Of a stretch of 26,844 bases of DNA, positions 17,817 through 26,821 are shown one piece after another (position 1 is the first letter of the stretch; every line of letters begins with the position of its first letter). The position numbers and the translations under genes are program-made. The stretch comes from Thraustochytrium sp. TN22 (Eukaryota > Sar > Bigyra > Thraustochytrida > Thraustochytriidae): positions 1 to 26,844 of the forward strand of contig JABLUY010000363.1 of the NCBI GenBank assembly GCA_013306675.1, written 5' to 3'. The notes under the pieces were generated by a model that searched no databases, was not told the origin of the DNA, and saw only the letters and a program-made list of their open reading frames with translations.

Positions 17817-18906
17817 TCACCAATGCTCGCCTTGCGCGAGGGCCAGGGAGTCGGCGAACTCGGGACAGGGAGTCGGCGTACTCGGGACAGGGAGTCGGCG
17901 AACTCGGGCCAGCTCCCTGCTTTTTTGTACGACCAAGAGAATACCGAGGGTCGAGGCCAAGGAGTTTTTGACTATGTTGCGAAGCAGCGCCACCTCGTCG
18001 TGCAGGTCTCCGGCCTCGTGGAGGCGCTTCAGCCTGGCGGAGTAACCCAAGATCTTCGCGACTCGCGTCACATGGCGCCTGCACGCGAGCGAGACGTCCA
18101 GCTGTGTTGTAGAGCACATCCTCGTGCGTCGTCACGCTTGAGCTTGGCCTCGTCGAGCTTGTGCTCGTGCTGAACCACTTACTACCTACGCCGCATCGCG
18201 TCTTTCATTCGTTCACCTCCATGAAGGGGTTTACCTCCTTGCGTCTTGCGGCAAAAGCACGCTTGAACGCTCGTGAACACTGCGTGTTGCTTTTGGGCTC
18301 GAGTGCCAAATCCAAGAGTCGGCGCGCATCTTCATCGCTTGCAAAGATGAGATTGGAGACGAAAAAAAGGTAATGCCAAAAACTATTGTATTTCCATCAG
18401 CCTCGTCGTTGACGGCGCGTCCGAGGGCTCATCCTCGCGAAGACCCCTGCTTGTTGAAAGGCGAAAGTCGCTCTGTGGCGGCCACTTCCAATGACACTCC
18501 GAGGTACGCCGCACTGACTGACTGTCTTCCTTCACCTCCCACACATCACAAAAGGTCCCATCCTCTGCCCTGACGGAGAGCTTTGATCCACGCAAGGGCG
18601 TGGTCGCTTTGCGGTGATCTTCAGGAAAAGAAGGAAGACGTGCGGGAGGGTCAGATCATCCATGGCGTGGCCTGGGGTTTTGCCCATGTCTCCCAACCAG
18701 TTATCGAGCGCCGAAGTGGTGCGCAGGGTGCTGGGCTTCTCGCCAAGCAACAGAGAGCCGGAGCTGCAGGCGGAGAGGACTATGTACATGATCGCCTGCT
18801 CGACCGAACGTATCGCCTGCGCGACCAAAACGGCCAAAGCACCCGCGCGACCGAGCCGAAGAAGGATCTTGCGGGTACCGGCCTCGCCACGTCTCAGACG
18901 CTTCGT
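17817..18906 (-). CDS. PEX11-like peroxisomal membrane protein, spliced; 5' end missing or pseudogene
   Basis: Three minus-strand segments join in phase across GT-AG introns. Segment A is 18906-18536 (TRKILLRLGRAGALAVL). Segment C is 18382 to 18235 or 18217 (FWHYLFFVSNLIFASDEDA). Segment D is 18101-17817 (DEVALLRNIVKNSLASTLGI). Order and sequence resemble PEX11, which remodels peroxisomal membranes: an RKLLRLG helix, an S(F)xxYLFxLxxNL helix ending in RRLL/IRLL, and a C-terminal RN hydrophobic helix. The A-C junction rebuilds a Ser codon (AG|T). Two in-phase donors exist for the second intron (18234 and 18216). Together they give 267 residues. The usual N-terminal helix is absent: a TAG (18909-18907) directly precedes segment A and the copper ATPase ends 46 bp upstream. 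The gene may be truncated, decayed, or use that TAG as an acceptor. The 22-bp tandem repeat lies in its tail. Confidence 0.55.
17844..17909 (+). repeat. 22-bp tandem repeat, three copies
   Basis: Three near-identical 22-bp units (CAGGGAGTCGGCGAACTCGG plus two bases) are arranged head to tail; the middle copy has one substitution (gtact for gaact). On the minus strand the repeat encodes the Pro/Arg-rich tail of the PEX11-like frame, which suggests the tail is recent or unconstrained. Confidence 0.9.
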
Positions 18907-18951
18907 CTACTCCGCAAAGCCATCGCGGGATGGACCACAGTCGAACAGGTT

Positions 18952-21900
18952 TCAGACGAGCGGATCGAGCTGGTCAGACTCGTCATCGCTGGAGGCAGCC
19001 GGTTGAATCTTGTCGTACTTGTGCTGAAGAGAGGCGTTGCGGATTCGGGTGAGGTCAATGCCGACAAGCTCGAGCGAGGATCGGTTCAGGGCCTTGCGCG
19101 ACGGGAGATCAAAGTCGATGTTCATGTAGGCGGGCGGGCGGTAGCGCTTGAGAAGCAGCGAGGAGCAGACGACGGAGACGGATGACATGGCCATGAGGAA
19201 GCCGGCGAGCGCAGGCGGGAGGCGCACGTGCAGCCACGGGTAGACGAAGCCCGCGGCGAGCGGGATGCAGAGGAGGTTGTAGACGAAGGAGAAGAAGAAG
19301 TTGAGGCGAATGCGCGAGAGCGTCGCGCGCGCGAGGTCGAGGAGGACGGCGACGTCAAGCAAGTTGGAGCGGATGAGCACGGCGTCGGCGGCCTTGATGG
19401 CAATGTCGGTGCCGGCGCCGACGGCGACGCCGAGGTCGGCGAGCGTGAGCGCGGGCGAGTCGTTGATGCCGTCGCCGACCATGGCGACGCGGTAGCCCTC
19501 GCGCTGCAGGCGCTGGATGCGTGTGGCCTTTTGCTTGGGCAGGCAGTTGGCGAAGACGCAGTCGGCGTCGATGCCGCAGCGGCGCGCGACGGCCGCGGCG
19601 GTGCGCTCGTTGTCGCCGGAGAGCATGTACACGCGCACGCGGAGCGCGCGCAGCATGGAGACGGCGTAGGCGGCGTTCTCCTTGAGCGGGTCGCAAACGG
19701 CGACGGCGCCCGCGACCTGGGGCTCGGCCTGGCCGGGCGCCTGGAGCGCGGCGATCACGACCGTGCCCTGCTCCTCGTGCTCGAGCATGAAGGCGTCGAC
19801 CTGCGCGGGGAGCGGCACGCCGCAGCGCTTCATGAGCTTGCGGTTGCCGACCAGGACGCGCACGCCGTCCGGGCAGGCGGCGTCGATGCCCATGCCGGGG
19901 AGCGCCTCAAAGGAGGCGGGCGCCAGGTCGGCGAGGCGGGCGGTGCCGCAGTGCGCCTGAGCGTGCGCCGCGAGCGCATGCGCAACCGGGTGCTCCGAGG
20001 CGGACTCGGCCGCGCCAATATACGCCAGGAGCGCGGCGTCCGAGTGGGCCGAGACGTTGAGCGTCTCCGTGACGGCCGGCTTGCCCTGCGTGAGTGTGCC
20101 GGTCTTGTCAAAGACCACGGCGGTGACGCGCGAGGCGGCCTCGATGGCGCCGCCGCCCTTGATGAGGATGCCGTGCTGCGCGCCGACGCCCGTGCCGACC
20201 ATGACGGCGGTGGGCGTAGCGAGGCCGAGCGCACAGGGGCAGGAGATGACAAGGACGGCGACGCCGAACTTGAAGACGAAGACCGCGAGCTCGGTGGAGC
20301 CGAGGCCGACCAGGTAGGAGGGCGGCGGCGACACGAGCATCACGACGCAGGCCCAGACGAACCAGGTGAGGAGCGCGAGCGCCACGACGGCCGGCACGAA
20401 GACCTGGGCGATGCGGTCGGCGTTCTCCTGAATGGGCGCCTTGCTGGTCTGCGCGTCCTCGACGAGGCGCATGATCTGCGAGAGCGCCGTGTCGGCGCCG
20501 ACGCGCGTGGCGCGCATGATGAAGGTGCCGGTGCCGTTGACGGTGCAGCCTGTGACGGCGTCGCCGGCGGTCTTGGGCACGGGCTCGGCCTCGCCGGTGA
20601 GCATGGACTCGTCGAGCGCGCTAGCGCCCGAGAGGACCTCGCCGTCGACCGGGACGCGCTGGCCCGGCAGCACCTTGAGCAGGTCGCCGACCTGCACCAG
20701 GCGCACGTCGATGACCTCATCGGGCGCGTCGGCGCATACGAGGGTGGCGCGGTCGACCTGAAGGTCCATGAGCGCCGTGATGGCGTCCGCCGTGCGGCTG
20801 CGCGCGGAGGACTCCAGGTACTTGCCGAGCAGGATGAAGGTGATGAGCATGGCCGAGGTCTCAAAGAAATGCGCGTCCTGGGCGCCCTCCGCCGACCCGC
20901 CGCGGTGGCCGCACATGGCGACGATGAGCGAGGACATGGAGTACAGGTAGGCCGCGCTCGTGCCGAGCACCACAAGGACATCCATGTTGGCGGACCCGTG
21001 CCGCACGGCGTTCCACGCGTTGCGGTAGAAGCGCGCGCCAAAGTACACCTGCACGGGGGTGGCCAGAACCCAGAGCAGCAGCGAGTGCCAGTTGAGCCCG
21101 AGGTTGCCGACGGCGTGGCGCAGGGGCCGCATAAAGATGGGGATGTGCGGGCAGACAACGCTGAGGAAGACCACGGGCAGCGTGAACATGAGCGAGCCCA
21201 TGAGCATGCGCCGGTAGTAGGCGGCCATGGCGTCGGACGCGCTCACGACCTCATTGGCGGCGAGCGCGCAGCCGAAACCAGCCCGCTCCACCTCGCGCAC
21301 GAGCGTGCGCGCGCCGATCTGCGCGTTGACGTGCTTGATCTTGAGCTGGCCCACAACGTCGAGGTCCACCGACAGCACGCCGTCCAGGCGCGAGAGCGGC
21401 TCGAGCAGCGCGGGCCCCACGCTCTCGAAGCCCGGGCCGTCGCCCACCATCCATAGGTCCAGCACGAGCGTGCCGACGCCGGCCTGGCCGTCCTCCAGCG
21501 GCAGGTTGTCCTCGATGACCGTGCCGCGGTAGCCGAGCGCGTCGACCGCTGCGGCCAGCGCCGCGCCGTCCGTCTCTGCCGGGTCGTACTCGACGGTCGC
21601 CTTCTCCGCGATGAGCGCCACGGCCACAGACTTGACGCCCTTGGCGCGCTTGGGCAGGTTGCGCTCCACGTTGGCCACGCAGGCGGCGCACGTCATGCCC
21701 TGCACCTGCAGCTCGGCGCGCCGGAGGCCGCCGCCGCCGCCCCGCGCGGGGCCCACCTCGATGCGCACGCTGCCGCCGGCGTCCGCGGCGGGGCCCGGCT
21801 CGGAGCTGGTGCGCGCGCGTGGGCGAGTGGCGGCCGTCTCCTCGAGCCCCTGTGCGCGCAAGCGCGGGAGGAGGGCGTCGCGGGTGTCTCGCGGCGCCTC

Positions 21901-22962
21901 GCGCGCGTCGAAGCCCACGAGCTCGACGGCCTCGACCAGCGCGCCGACGGGCGGCAGGTCGACGGCCTCCACGAGCGCGGCGCCGAGCGGGTGCGAAACG
22001 ACGACGAGCGCGCCGTCCGGCGCGGCGCCGCGCAGCGCATTGGCCACCGTCGTGCCGCAGTTCTTCTGGCACATCATGCCCTCCACGACGAGCACCGCGG
22101 CCGTCGGCACGCGGAGGTGCGCCGGCTTGGGCGGCCGCGGGGGCGGCGTCTCGCTGGCAGGGGAGGCACGGAGAAGCTCGCCCAGGCGGCCCGCCTCAGC
22201 GGCGTCCACGACGGGCGTCGCGTCAAAGCCCATGAGCTCGACAGCCTGCACGAGGTCGGCGGCGGCCGGCACGCCGCTGGCGCCCTCCACGAGCGCGGCG
22301 CCCAGGGGGTGCGAGACCACGACGGTGGTCGCGGCGGGAGCGGCGTTCTGCAGCGCCTTGCTCACGGTCGTGCCGCAGTTCTTCTGGCACATCATGCCCT
22401 CGATGCGCAGCACGACGCTCCGCGCTGTGAGCAGCCGCAGTTCGCGCGCGAGCCGCTCCGCCTCTGCGGCATCCGTCACTGGCGACGCGTCGAAGCCCAT
22501 CATCTCCACAGCCTCCACGAGCTCCGCGGCGGCCGGCACGCCGCTCGCGCCCTCCACGAGCGCGGCGCCGAGCGGGAAGGAGACCACGACGACGGCGGCG
22601 CCGGGCGCGGCGTTTTGCAGCGCATTCGTCACGGTCGTGCCGCAGTTCTTCTGGCACATCATGCCCTCCACGCGCAGCACGACGCTGCGCGGCGTTGACA
22701 TGCGCAGCTCGCGCGCGAGTCGGCTGGCCTCCTCGCGATCCTCGACCTGCGTCGCGTCGAAGCCCATCATCTCCACGGCCTCCACGAGGTCCTTCGCGTC
22801 CGGCAGGTCCTCGGCCGCCTCCACCACCGCGGCGCCCCAAGGGTACGAGACGGCCACGAAGGCCGCCGCCGGCGCTGCGTTGCGCAGCGCGTTCGTCACC
22901 GTCGTGCCGCAGTTCTTCTGGCACATCATGCCCTCCACGCGCAGCACGACGGAGCGCGGCAT
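18952..22962 (-). CDS. P1B-type copper-transporting ATPase with six heavy-metal domains
   Basis: The ATG at 22962 gives 1336 residues, intronless. Residues 1 to ~355 hold four metal-binding modules, each with the motif GMMCQKNCGTTV (Cys pairs 14/18, 103/107, 192/196, 298/302; spacing CxxxC). A canonical HMA domain follows with GMTCAAC (C425, C428). A sixth HMA-like fold near 497-563 has lost its cysteines. The catalytic core is complete: TGE at 789-791 (actuator), CPC at 908-910 in the ion path, phosphorylation Asp952 in DKTGT, HP at 991-992 in SEHPVAHA, and GDGIND from 1163. CPC with HP and HMA domains marks Cu(I) pumps of the Ccc2/ATP7/RAN1 group, which load copper into secretory cuproenzymes. 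The gene is divergent from the iron permease. Target membrane is inferred as Golgi or vacuole. Confidence 0.95.
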   Translation of the reverse strand: MPRSVVLRVEGMMCQKNCGTTVTNALRNAAPAAAFVAVSYPWGAAVVEAAEDLPDAKDLVEAVEMMGFDATQVEDREEASRLARELRMSTPRSVVLRVEGMMCQKNCGTTVTNALQNAAPGAAVVVVSFPLGAALVEGASGVPAAAELVEAVEMMGFDASPVTDAAEAERLARELRLLTARSVVLRIEGMMCQKNCGTTVSKALQNAAPAATTVVVSHPLGAALVEGASGVPAAADLVQAVELMGFDATPVVDAAEAGRLGELLRASPASETPPPRPPKPAHLRVPTAAVLVVEGMMCQKNCGTTVANALRGAAPDGALVVVSHPLGAALVEAVDLPPVGALVEAVELVGFDAREAPRDTRDALLPRLRAQGLEETAATRPRARTSSEPGPAADAGGSVRIEVGPARGGGGGLRRAELQVQGMTCAACVANVERNLPKRAKGVKSVAVALIAEKATVEYDPAETDGAALAAAVDALGYRGTVIEDNLPLEDGQAGVGTLVLDLWMVGDGPGFESVGPALLEPLSRLDGVLSVDLDVVGQLKIKHVNAQIGARTLVREVERAGFGCALAANEVVSASDAMAAYYRRMLMGSLMFTLPVVFLSVVCPHIPIFMRPLRHAVGNLGLNWHSLLLWVLATPVQVYFGARFYRNAWNAVRHGSANMDVLVVLGTSAAYLYSMSSLIVAMCGHRGGSAEGAQDAHFFETSAMLITFILLGKYLESSARSRTADAITALMDLQVDRATLVCADAPDEVIDVRLVQVGDLLKVLPGQRVPVDGEVLSGASALDESMLTGEAEPVPKTAGDAVTGCTVNGTGTFIMRATRVGADTALSQIMRLVEDAQTSKAPIQENADRIAQVFVPAVVALALLTWFVWACVVMLVSPPPSYLVGLGSTELAVFVFKFGVAVLVISCPCALGLATPTAVMVGTGVGAQHGILIKGGGAIEAASRVTAVVFDKTGTLTQGKPAVTETLNVSAHSDAALLAYIGAAESASEHPVAHALAAHAQAHCGTARLADLAPASFEALPGMGIDAACPDGVRVLVGNRKLMKRCGVPLPAQVDAFMLEHEEQGTVVIAALQAPGQAEPQVAGAVAVCDPLKENAAYAVSMLRALRVRVYMLSGDNERTAAAVARRCGIDADCVFANCLPKQKATRIQRLQREGYRVAMVGDGINDSPALTLADLGVAVGAGTDIAIKAADAVLIRSNLLDVAVLLDLARATLSRIRLNFFFSFVYNLLCIPLAAGFVYPWLHVRLPPALAGFLMAMSSVSVVCSSLLLKRYRPPAYMNIDFDLPSRKALNRSSLELVGIDLTRIRNASLQHKYDKIQPAASSDDESDQLDPLV
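21898..22962 (-). repeat. Four tandem CxxxC HMA modules in the copper ATPase
   Basis: Units 1-3 repeat at exactly 89-residue (267-bp) spacing; unit 4 follows after 106 residues with a Pro-rich linker. Units share the RSVVLRVEGMMCQKNCGTTV-type start and an LVEAVEMMGFDA-type end. The near identity of units 2 and 3 points to recent duplication or gene conversion. Confidence 0.9.
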
Positions 22963-24980
22963 CTTCTACGCGTACGCGTAGTACGCGTGCGACGAGACGG
23001 CGCTGGAAGCGACGTCCGCCTGCGCGGCGCCTCGCCGCCCGGGCGTGGCCCGGCCTCTAGGTCCCGCGCGGGCGCGGCCGGGTTCTGCGCGCCGCGCCGC
23101 GCCGCGCGGGCAGGCGAGCGACCGAGCGGGCGAGCGAGCGCACGCGCGCGCGCGCGTCCCTCGCAGGGGCGAGGGAGGTGAATCCACGGTCGACCGCCTG
23201 GCTCCCGCGCCCACGTTGGAGTCCGAGTGAGCGAGCGAGCGCGCGCGAGCGAGCGAGAGTCTGGCAGGCCGAGGCCGAGGCCGGGTCGGGGCGCGGCGCG
23301 GCCGGCCGGGCCCGCCTCTCGAGCCCCGGCGCGCCGCAGCCTGGCGGTCTGCGCGCCGCGTCCTCCGGGTCGGGTCGGGCCGGGCCCCTCGGTGCGGCCG
23401 CCGCCGGCCGAAGAACGGCTGCCAGAACGGAGGAACGCCGCGCAGGCGGCGCGTTCCGCAGGCCGGCAGAACAGCCTGAACGGCGGCGGCGGCCGTAGCC
23501 ACCGGTGGCCAGTGCGGGCGAAGATGAGGCGTCCCACGGGGCGTCGCGGCGCGGGTTGCGCTTTGCGCGCTTTGCGCTGCTGAGCGCGCTCCACGCTGCA
23601 CTCCCAGCTCCCTGCGCTCGTGATCGCTGACCTCCTGCGCGCGCCGCGGCGACGGCGGCGCTGGCTGCGCAGAGTCGCAGACGCCGAGGATGGCCGCGAA
23701 CTTGCCGTCGTCCCGGAACTCGGAACTTGTCCGTCCCGTCCCTCCGCCGCGCCGCGCTGTAGATTAGTGGCCGCGGCTCCGGCATGCCGGGCATGCAGCT
23801 GAGCTGCGGTTGGCGGCGCTGGCGCGCTGGCTAAAGCTCGGGGCGCCAAGCATCAAGCTCTCGGCCTTTTTGCGCGGAGCTTGCGTGTCGAGGCGCATGG
23901 TGGCGCATGGTTGCTTGATTTCCCTTGCCGCGCCTTTCCGCCTTCAAGTTGTCGTTCACCATGACAGGCTCGCCGCGCTTCGGTTAGCGCTGCGGGTGCC
24001 CCAGAAGCGTGCGCGCACGCGTCTGCGGGGCGCTGTGGGCGGCGCGTGCAGCGGCAGCTGGCACAGTGCCACAGGCGGCGAGACAGACAGCTCGCTCGCG
24101 CTCCGTCCACTAGCTCGGCGCGCGGCGTCGCACGCAGCCCTACGCCTGCCCGTGCCGGGGTCACCAGCGCCGCCCCACGCTACCTACCATGAAGGCGGCG
24201 GCGCGCGCGCCTCTTCAGCGCTGCACCGCGCCGCGCCGGGCCGGCACGCGTGCGCACGCGCCTGTGGCGGCGCGCAGGCTGCTTGTGGCAGGCGCGCCGC
24301 CACAGGCGAAAGCTGTAGCAAGCGGGCAAGTCCGAAGTCAAGTTCTCACTCGAGTTCGCTGCAGCTCTCAGCACCTTGCTTGGGAGTGAAGCACTCCGAC
24401 TCCGGCCGGGAGCGGGGCCTGGCCGCCGGCGGCCGCCGGCCTCGCTGGAAGCGCTGTCGATTGATGGACATTGCCGCCGGCTGCTGGCCAGTGGCGGAGT
24501 GGAGCGAGCGTCCGCGACGGTCCTTCGTTGGCTGCCAACTAAACGTTAGTTACCCGCTCCCTCACTCACTGTCACACCAGCCAGCCCTCCAGGCGTGCCA
24601 CTGGCAGTGAATGGAGGCCGCCGCTACTAGCTATCGTGGTCGATCGATCGAGAGAGAGAGAGCGCGCCGCGGGACGGCATACCCGAAATCAATCGTCTCT
24701 TGCTTTTAGCTAGGCCCAGAGCAACCAATCGGCCGCGGCAGGAGCGGAGCGGGCGGCGGCGCTCGCGGGCGGCCGCTTGTGCCCGCGTGCGTGGTGTGCA
24801 GTGCGTGCGGTGGCGTGCGTGCGTGGCGAGCGAGCGAGCGTCGGGTCGCGCCGCGTCCGCGTCGCGTCCGTCCGGGCCAACGGCAGGTCGCCGGGCGGGT
24901 CTGGCGAGCTAGCTAGGTCGAGCTATCTTTACCGGCTGGCAGAGGGTGAACAGCGTGTGACAAGCGAGTGAGCCGGCACC
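22963..24980. promoter_or_regulatory. 2-kb divergent intergenic region (copper ATPase / FTR1)
   Basis: This GC-rich, CpG-dense stretch lies between two divergent metal-transport genes and must contain both promoters. Simple repeats include GAGC-type runs near 23225-23260, a GATC/GA run at 24640-24662 and GTGC/GAGC runs at 24795-24840. Long open frames cross it on both strands, but their products are Arg/Ala/Pro-rich without domains. No RNA gene was seen. Confidence 0.5.
22966..22981. promoter_or_regulatory. Perfect 16-bp palindrome with GTAC cores upstream of copper ATPase
   Basis: CTACGCGTACGCGTAG is its own reverse complement and ends three bases from the ATPase start codon. It contains GTAC at 22972-22975; a second GTAC follows at 22981-22984. 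GTAC is the core of copper-response elements in Chlamydomonas, and ACGCGT is the MCB word of yeast. The position in the 5' leader also allows an RNA hairpin. Function is inferred only. Confidence 0.4.
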
Positions 24981-26135
24981 ATGGGCTACGTGGAGATCGA
25001 GGCCCTGGAGGAGGGCGAGTCCGTGGGTCTCTTCGCGCTGCCGGCCATGTTCATCACGCTGCGCGAGACGCTGGAGGCCGCCATCGTGCTGAGCGTGCTC
25101 ATCGGCCTGCTCAACCGCATTGACATGAAGCACCTCAAGAGGTACGTCTGGTACGGCGTGGCGTCGGCCAGCTTCCTGGTCATCGTGGGCGCCGTGCTGG
25201 TCATCCTGCTGGTGAACGTGGCCAAGGAGGAGCTCTTTAGCGGCGAGGGCGGCGACGTGGCCACCGGCGTCATCAGCATCATCGCGTCCGTGCTCATCGC
25301 CATCGTGGCGCTGTCCATCGGCGACATCTCGGCCGTCGAGGAGCGCATCGAGGCCAAGATGCTCAAGCGCATCCACCAGCAGGGCGGCGCTGCCACCGCG
25401 GAGCCGGCCGGCAACCTGGCCGGCACCGACACCAAGGGCGTGCACCCGACCACCTCGGCCCACGAGGCCGACCCGGAGGCCATTGCCGACGACGCTCAGG
25501 CCGAGGTCGCGACGCGCAACTCCATGACCCTCAAGGCCGAGACGCTCGACCAGGCTTCGCGCGAGGAGCTTGCCCAGGAGGTGACGCCGGAGCTCATGTT
25601 CTTTCTGTCCTTCACCGCCATTCTGCGCGAGGGCCTGGAGACCATCATCTTCTTCACCGGCATCACCGCCTCGTACCCGGCCGAGTCCCTGCCCATCCCG
25701 GCGCTTGTCGGCCTCATCATCGGCTCCGTCAGCGGCGTGCTGCTCTACCACTCCAGCGGCAAGCTCACCATCAAGTGGTTCTTCCGCGCCACCATGGTTC
25801 TCCTCGTCTTCATCGGTGCCGGCGTCTGGACCAACGGCATGTACGATCTCGAGCAGACCGGCGCCTTCGGCACCTGGGACCCGGAGGAGTCGCGCCCGCC
25901 TATTCTGCGCACGGTCTACGACCTCACCTCCTGCTGCGGCCTCGACAACCAGTTTTGGCTGCTCATGCGCGTGCTCTTCGGCTACAACCCGGAGCCCACT
26001 GGCTTTGATATGATCATGTACTTTGGCTACCACATCGTGCTCTGGACGCTCATCTACGTCAAGTTCAAGCGCGCCAAGGAGGGCAAGGCCGGCTTCAAGG
26101 CCCTCATCAAGCATTACATCTGCCGCAAGAAGTAA
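24981..26135 (+). CDS. FTR1: FTR1-type high-affinity iron permease
   Basis: The ATG at 24981 (caccATGg) gives 384 residues and a TAA at 26133-26135. The two RExxE iron-binding signatures sit in helices 1 and 4: R28-E-T-L-E32 and R216-E-G-L-E220, the second exactly the canonical REGLE. About seven membrane helices are visible, with a hydrophilic loop (about 125-200) between helices 3 and 4 and a basic C-terminus. Length and spacing match fungal and algal Ftr1 proteins. In yeast Ftr1 works with the multicopper ferroxidase Fet3 at the plasma membrane. No ferroxidase gene is present in this window. The divergent copper ATPase is the expected supplier of copper to such an oxidase. Confidence 0.93.
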   Translation: MGYVEIEALEEGESVGLFALPAMFITLRETLEAAIVLSVLIGLLNRIDMKHLKRYVWYGVASASFLVIVGAVLVILLVNVAKEELFSGEGGDVATGVISIIASVLIAIVALSIGDISAVEERIEAKMLKRIHQQGGAATAEPAGNLAGTDTKGVHPTTSAHEADPEAIADDAQAEVATRNSMTLKAETLDQASREELAQEVTPELMFFLSFTAILREGLETIIFFTGITASYPAESLPIPALVGLIIGSVSGVLLYHSSGKLTIKWFFRATMVLLVFIGAGVWTNGMYDLEQTGAFGTWDPEESRPPILRTVYDLTSCCGLDNQFWLLMRVLFGYNPEPTGFDMIMYFGYHIVLWTLIYVKFKRAKEGKAGFKALIKHYICRKK

Positions 26136-26613
26136 GTAAGAAAAACGCGCTAGTTGGAGGCCGGCCCTTTTAGGCACCTAGCTACGCTGCTCGCCTCCCG
26201 TCGCGATGTACCACTTTGAAAGAATCCATCCATTTGCGCTGTTCCATCCCGATCTTCTCGTCAGCCTTCGTCCTCCTGCAATGGTCGTGCTTTGCCTGCC
26301 CATCAAGGAGCTCCAGCTTCACCTTCGCTGGCCGGGCGTGACCCTCGGCGAGCCGACATGTCGGAGGCCAGCCAGCCAGCCCTCCTGATGAGACATTCGC
26401 TGACTGTGAAAACAACGACTTCCTCCCGCCCTCGCCTCCGCTCGGTACTGCCGGGCCTACGGCTGTCGAAGCCAGGCAGAGCGCGAAGAGACCGGGGTTT
26501 ATGCCCATCAGGATCATCTCATCAGCCTTTCCAAGTTAAAAGACGCCTGCCTGCCTTCCTCGCTGCCAGCCTGATGGAGGGCGAGGCCTGCAGCTGGTCG
26601 CAGCTCTGACCTA

Positions 26614-26655
26614 GCTCAAGCTCTAGCTAGCTCGCTCGCTCGCTAAAGCTTGAGC
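26614..26655. repeat. 9-bp inverted repeat (possible hairpin)
   Basis: GCTCAAGCT and its exact complement AGCTTGAGC flank 24 bases of CTAG/CTCG repeats. It may be a transcript-end structure or chance in a repetitive stretch. Confidence 0.5.
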
Positions 26656-26773
26656 AGAAGGCCGCGCACGGTGCAGCTGTTCGTTCTCCGCTTCGCGAAC
26701 GCCGCGGCACCGCCCGGCCTCGCCTCGCCGCGCGCCGCGAAGCAGCAGACACGGTCGCGCGGGGCGCTCTGGC

Positions 26774-26778
<5 letters not shown>

Positions 26779-26811
<33 letters not shown>
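26779..26811 (+). repeat. (GGC)11 trinucleotide repeat
   Basis: Eleven uninterrupted GGC triplets are followed by further GCG/GGC-rich sequence to the window edge. They could encode Gly or Ala runs if a gene starts here. Confidence 0.9.

Positions 26812-26821
<10 letters not shown>

Noticed and set aside
17809-18135. Alternative minus-strand frame beginning THEDVLYNTAGRLARVQ
   Set aside because: It looks protein-like for 16 residues but then turns to Pro/Arg low complexity; the neighbouring frame carries the PEX11-like helix and joins in phase with upstream segments.
18906-18952. Fusion of the copper ATPase to the PEX11-like protein by read-through or splicing
   Set aside because: The two are in the same frame, but two stop codons (TGA and TAG) separate them, and the ATPase already ends in a typical acidic tail.
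19228-21456. 742-residue plus-strand ORF antisense to the copper ATPase
   Set aside because: This is the same effect of GC-rich codon use. The composition is Glu/Arg/Gly/Ala-rich shadow sequence, while the minus strand has all P1B motifs.
23810-24610. 266-residue plus-strand ORF in the copper/iron intergenic region
   Set aside because: The sequence is Arg/Ala/Ser-rich without hydrophobic pattern or motif, and other frames nearby are equally open.
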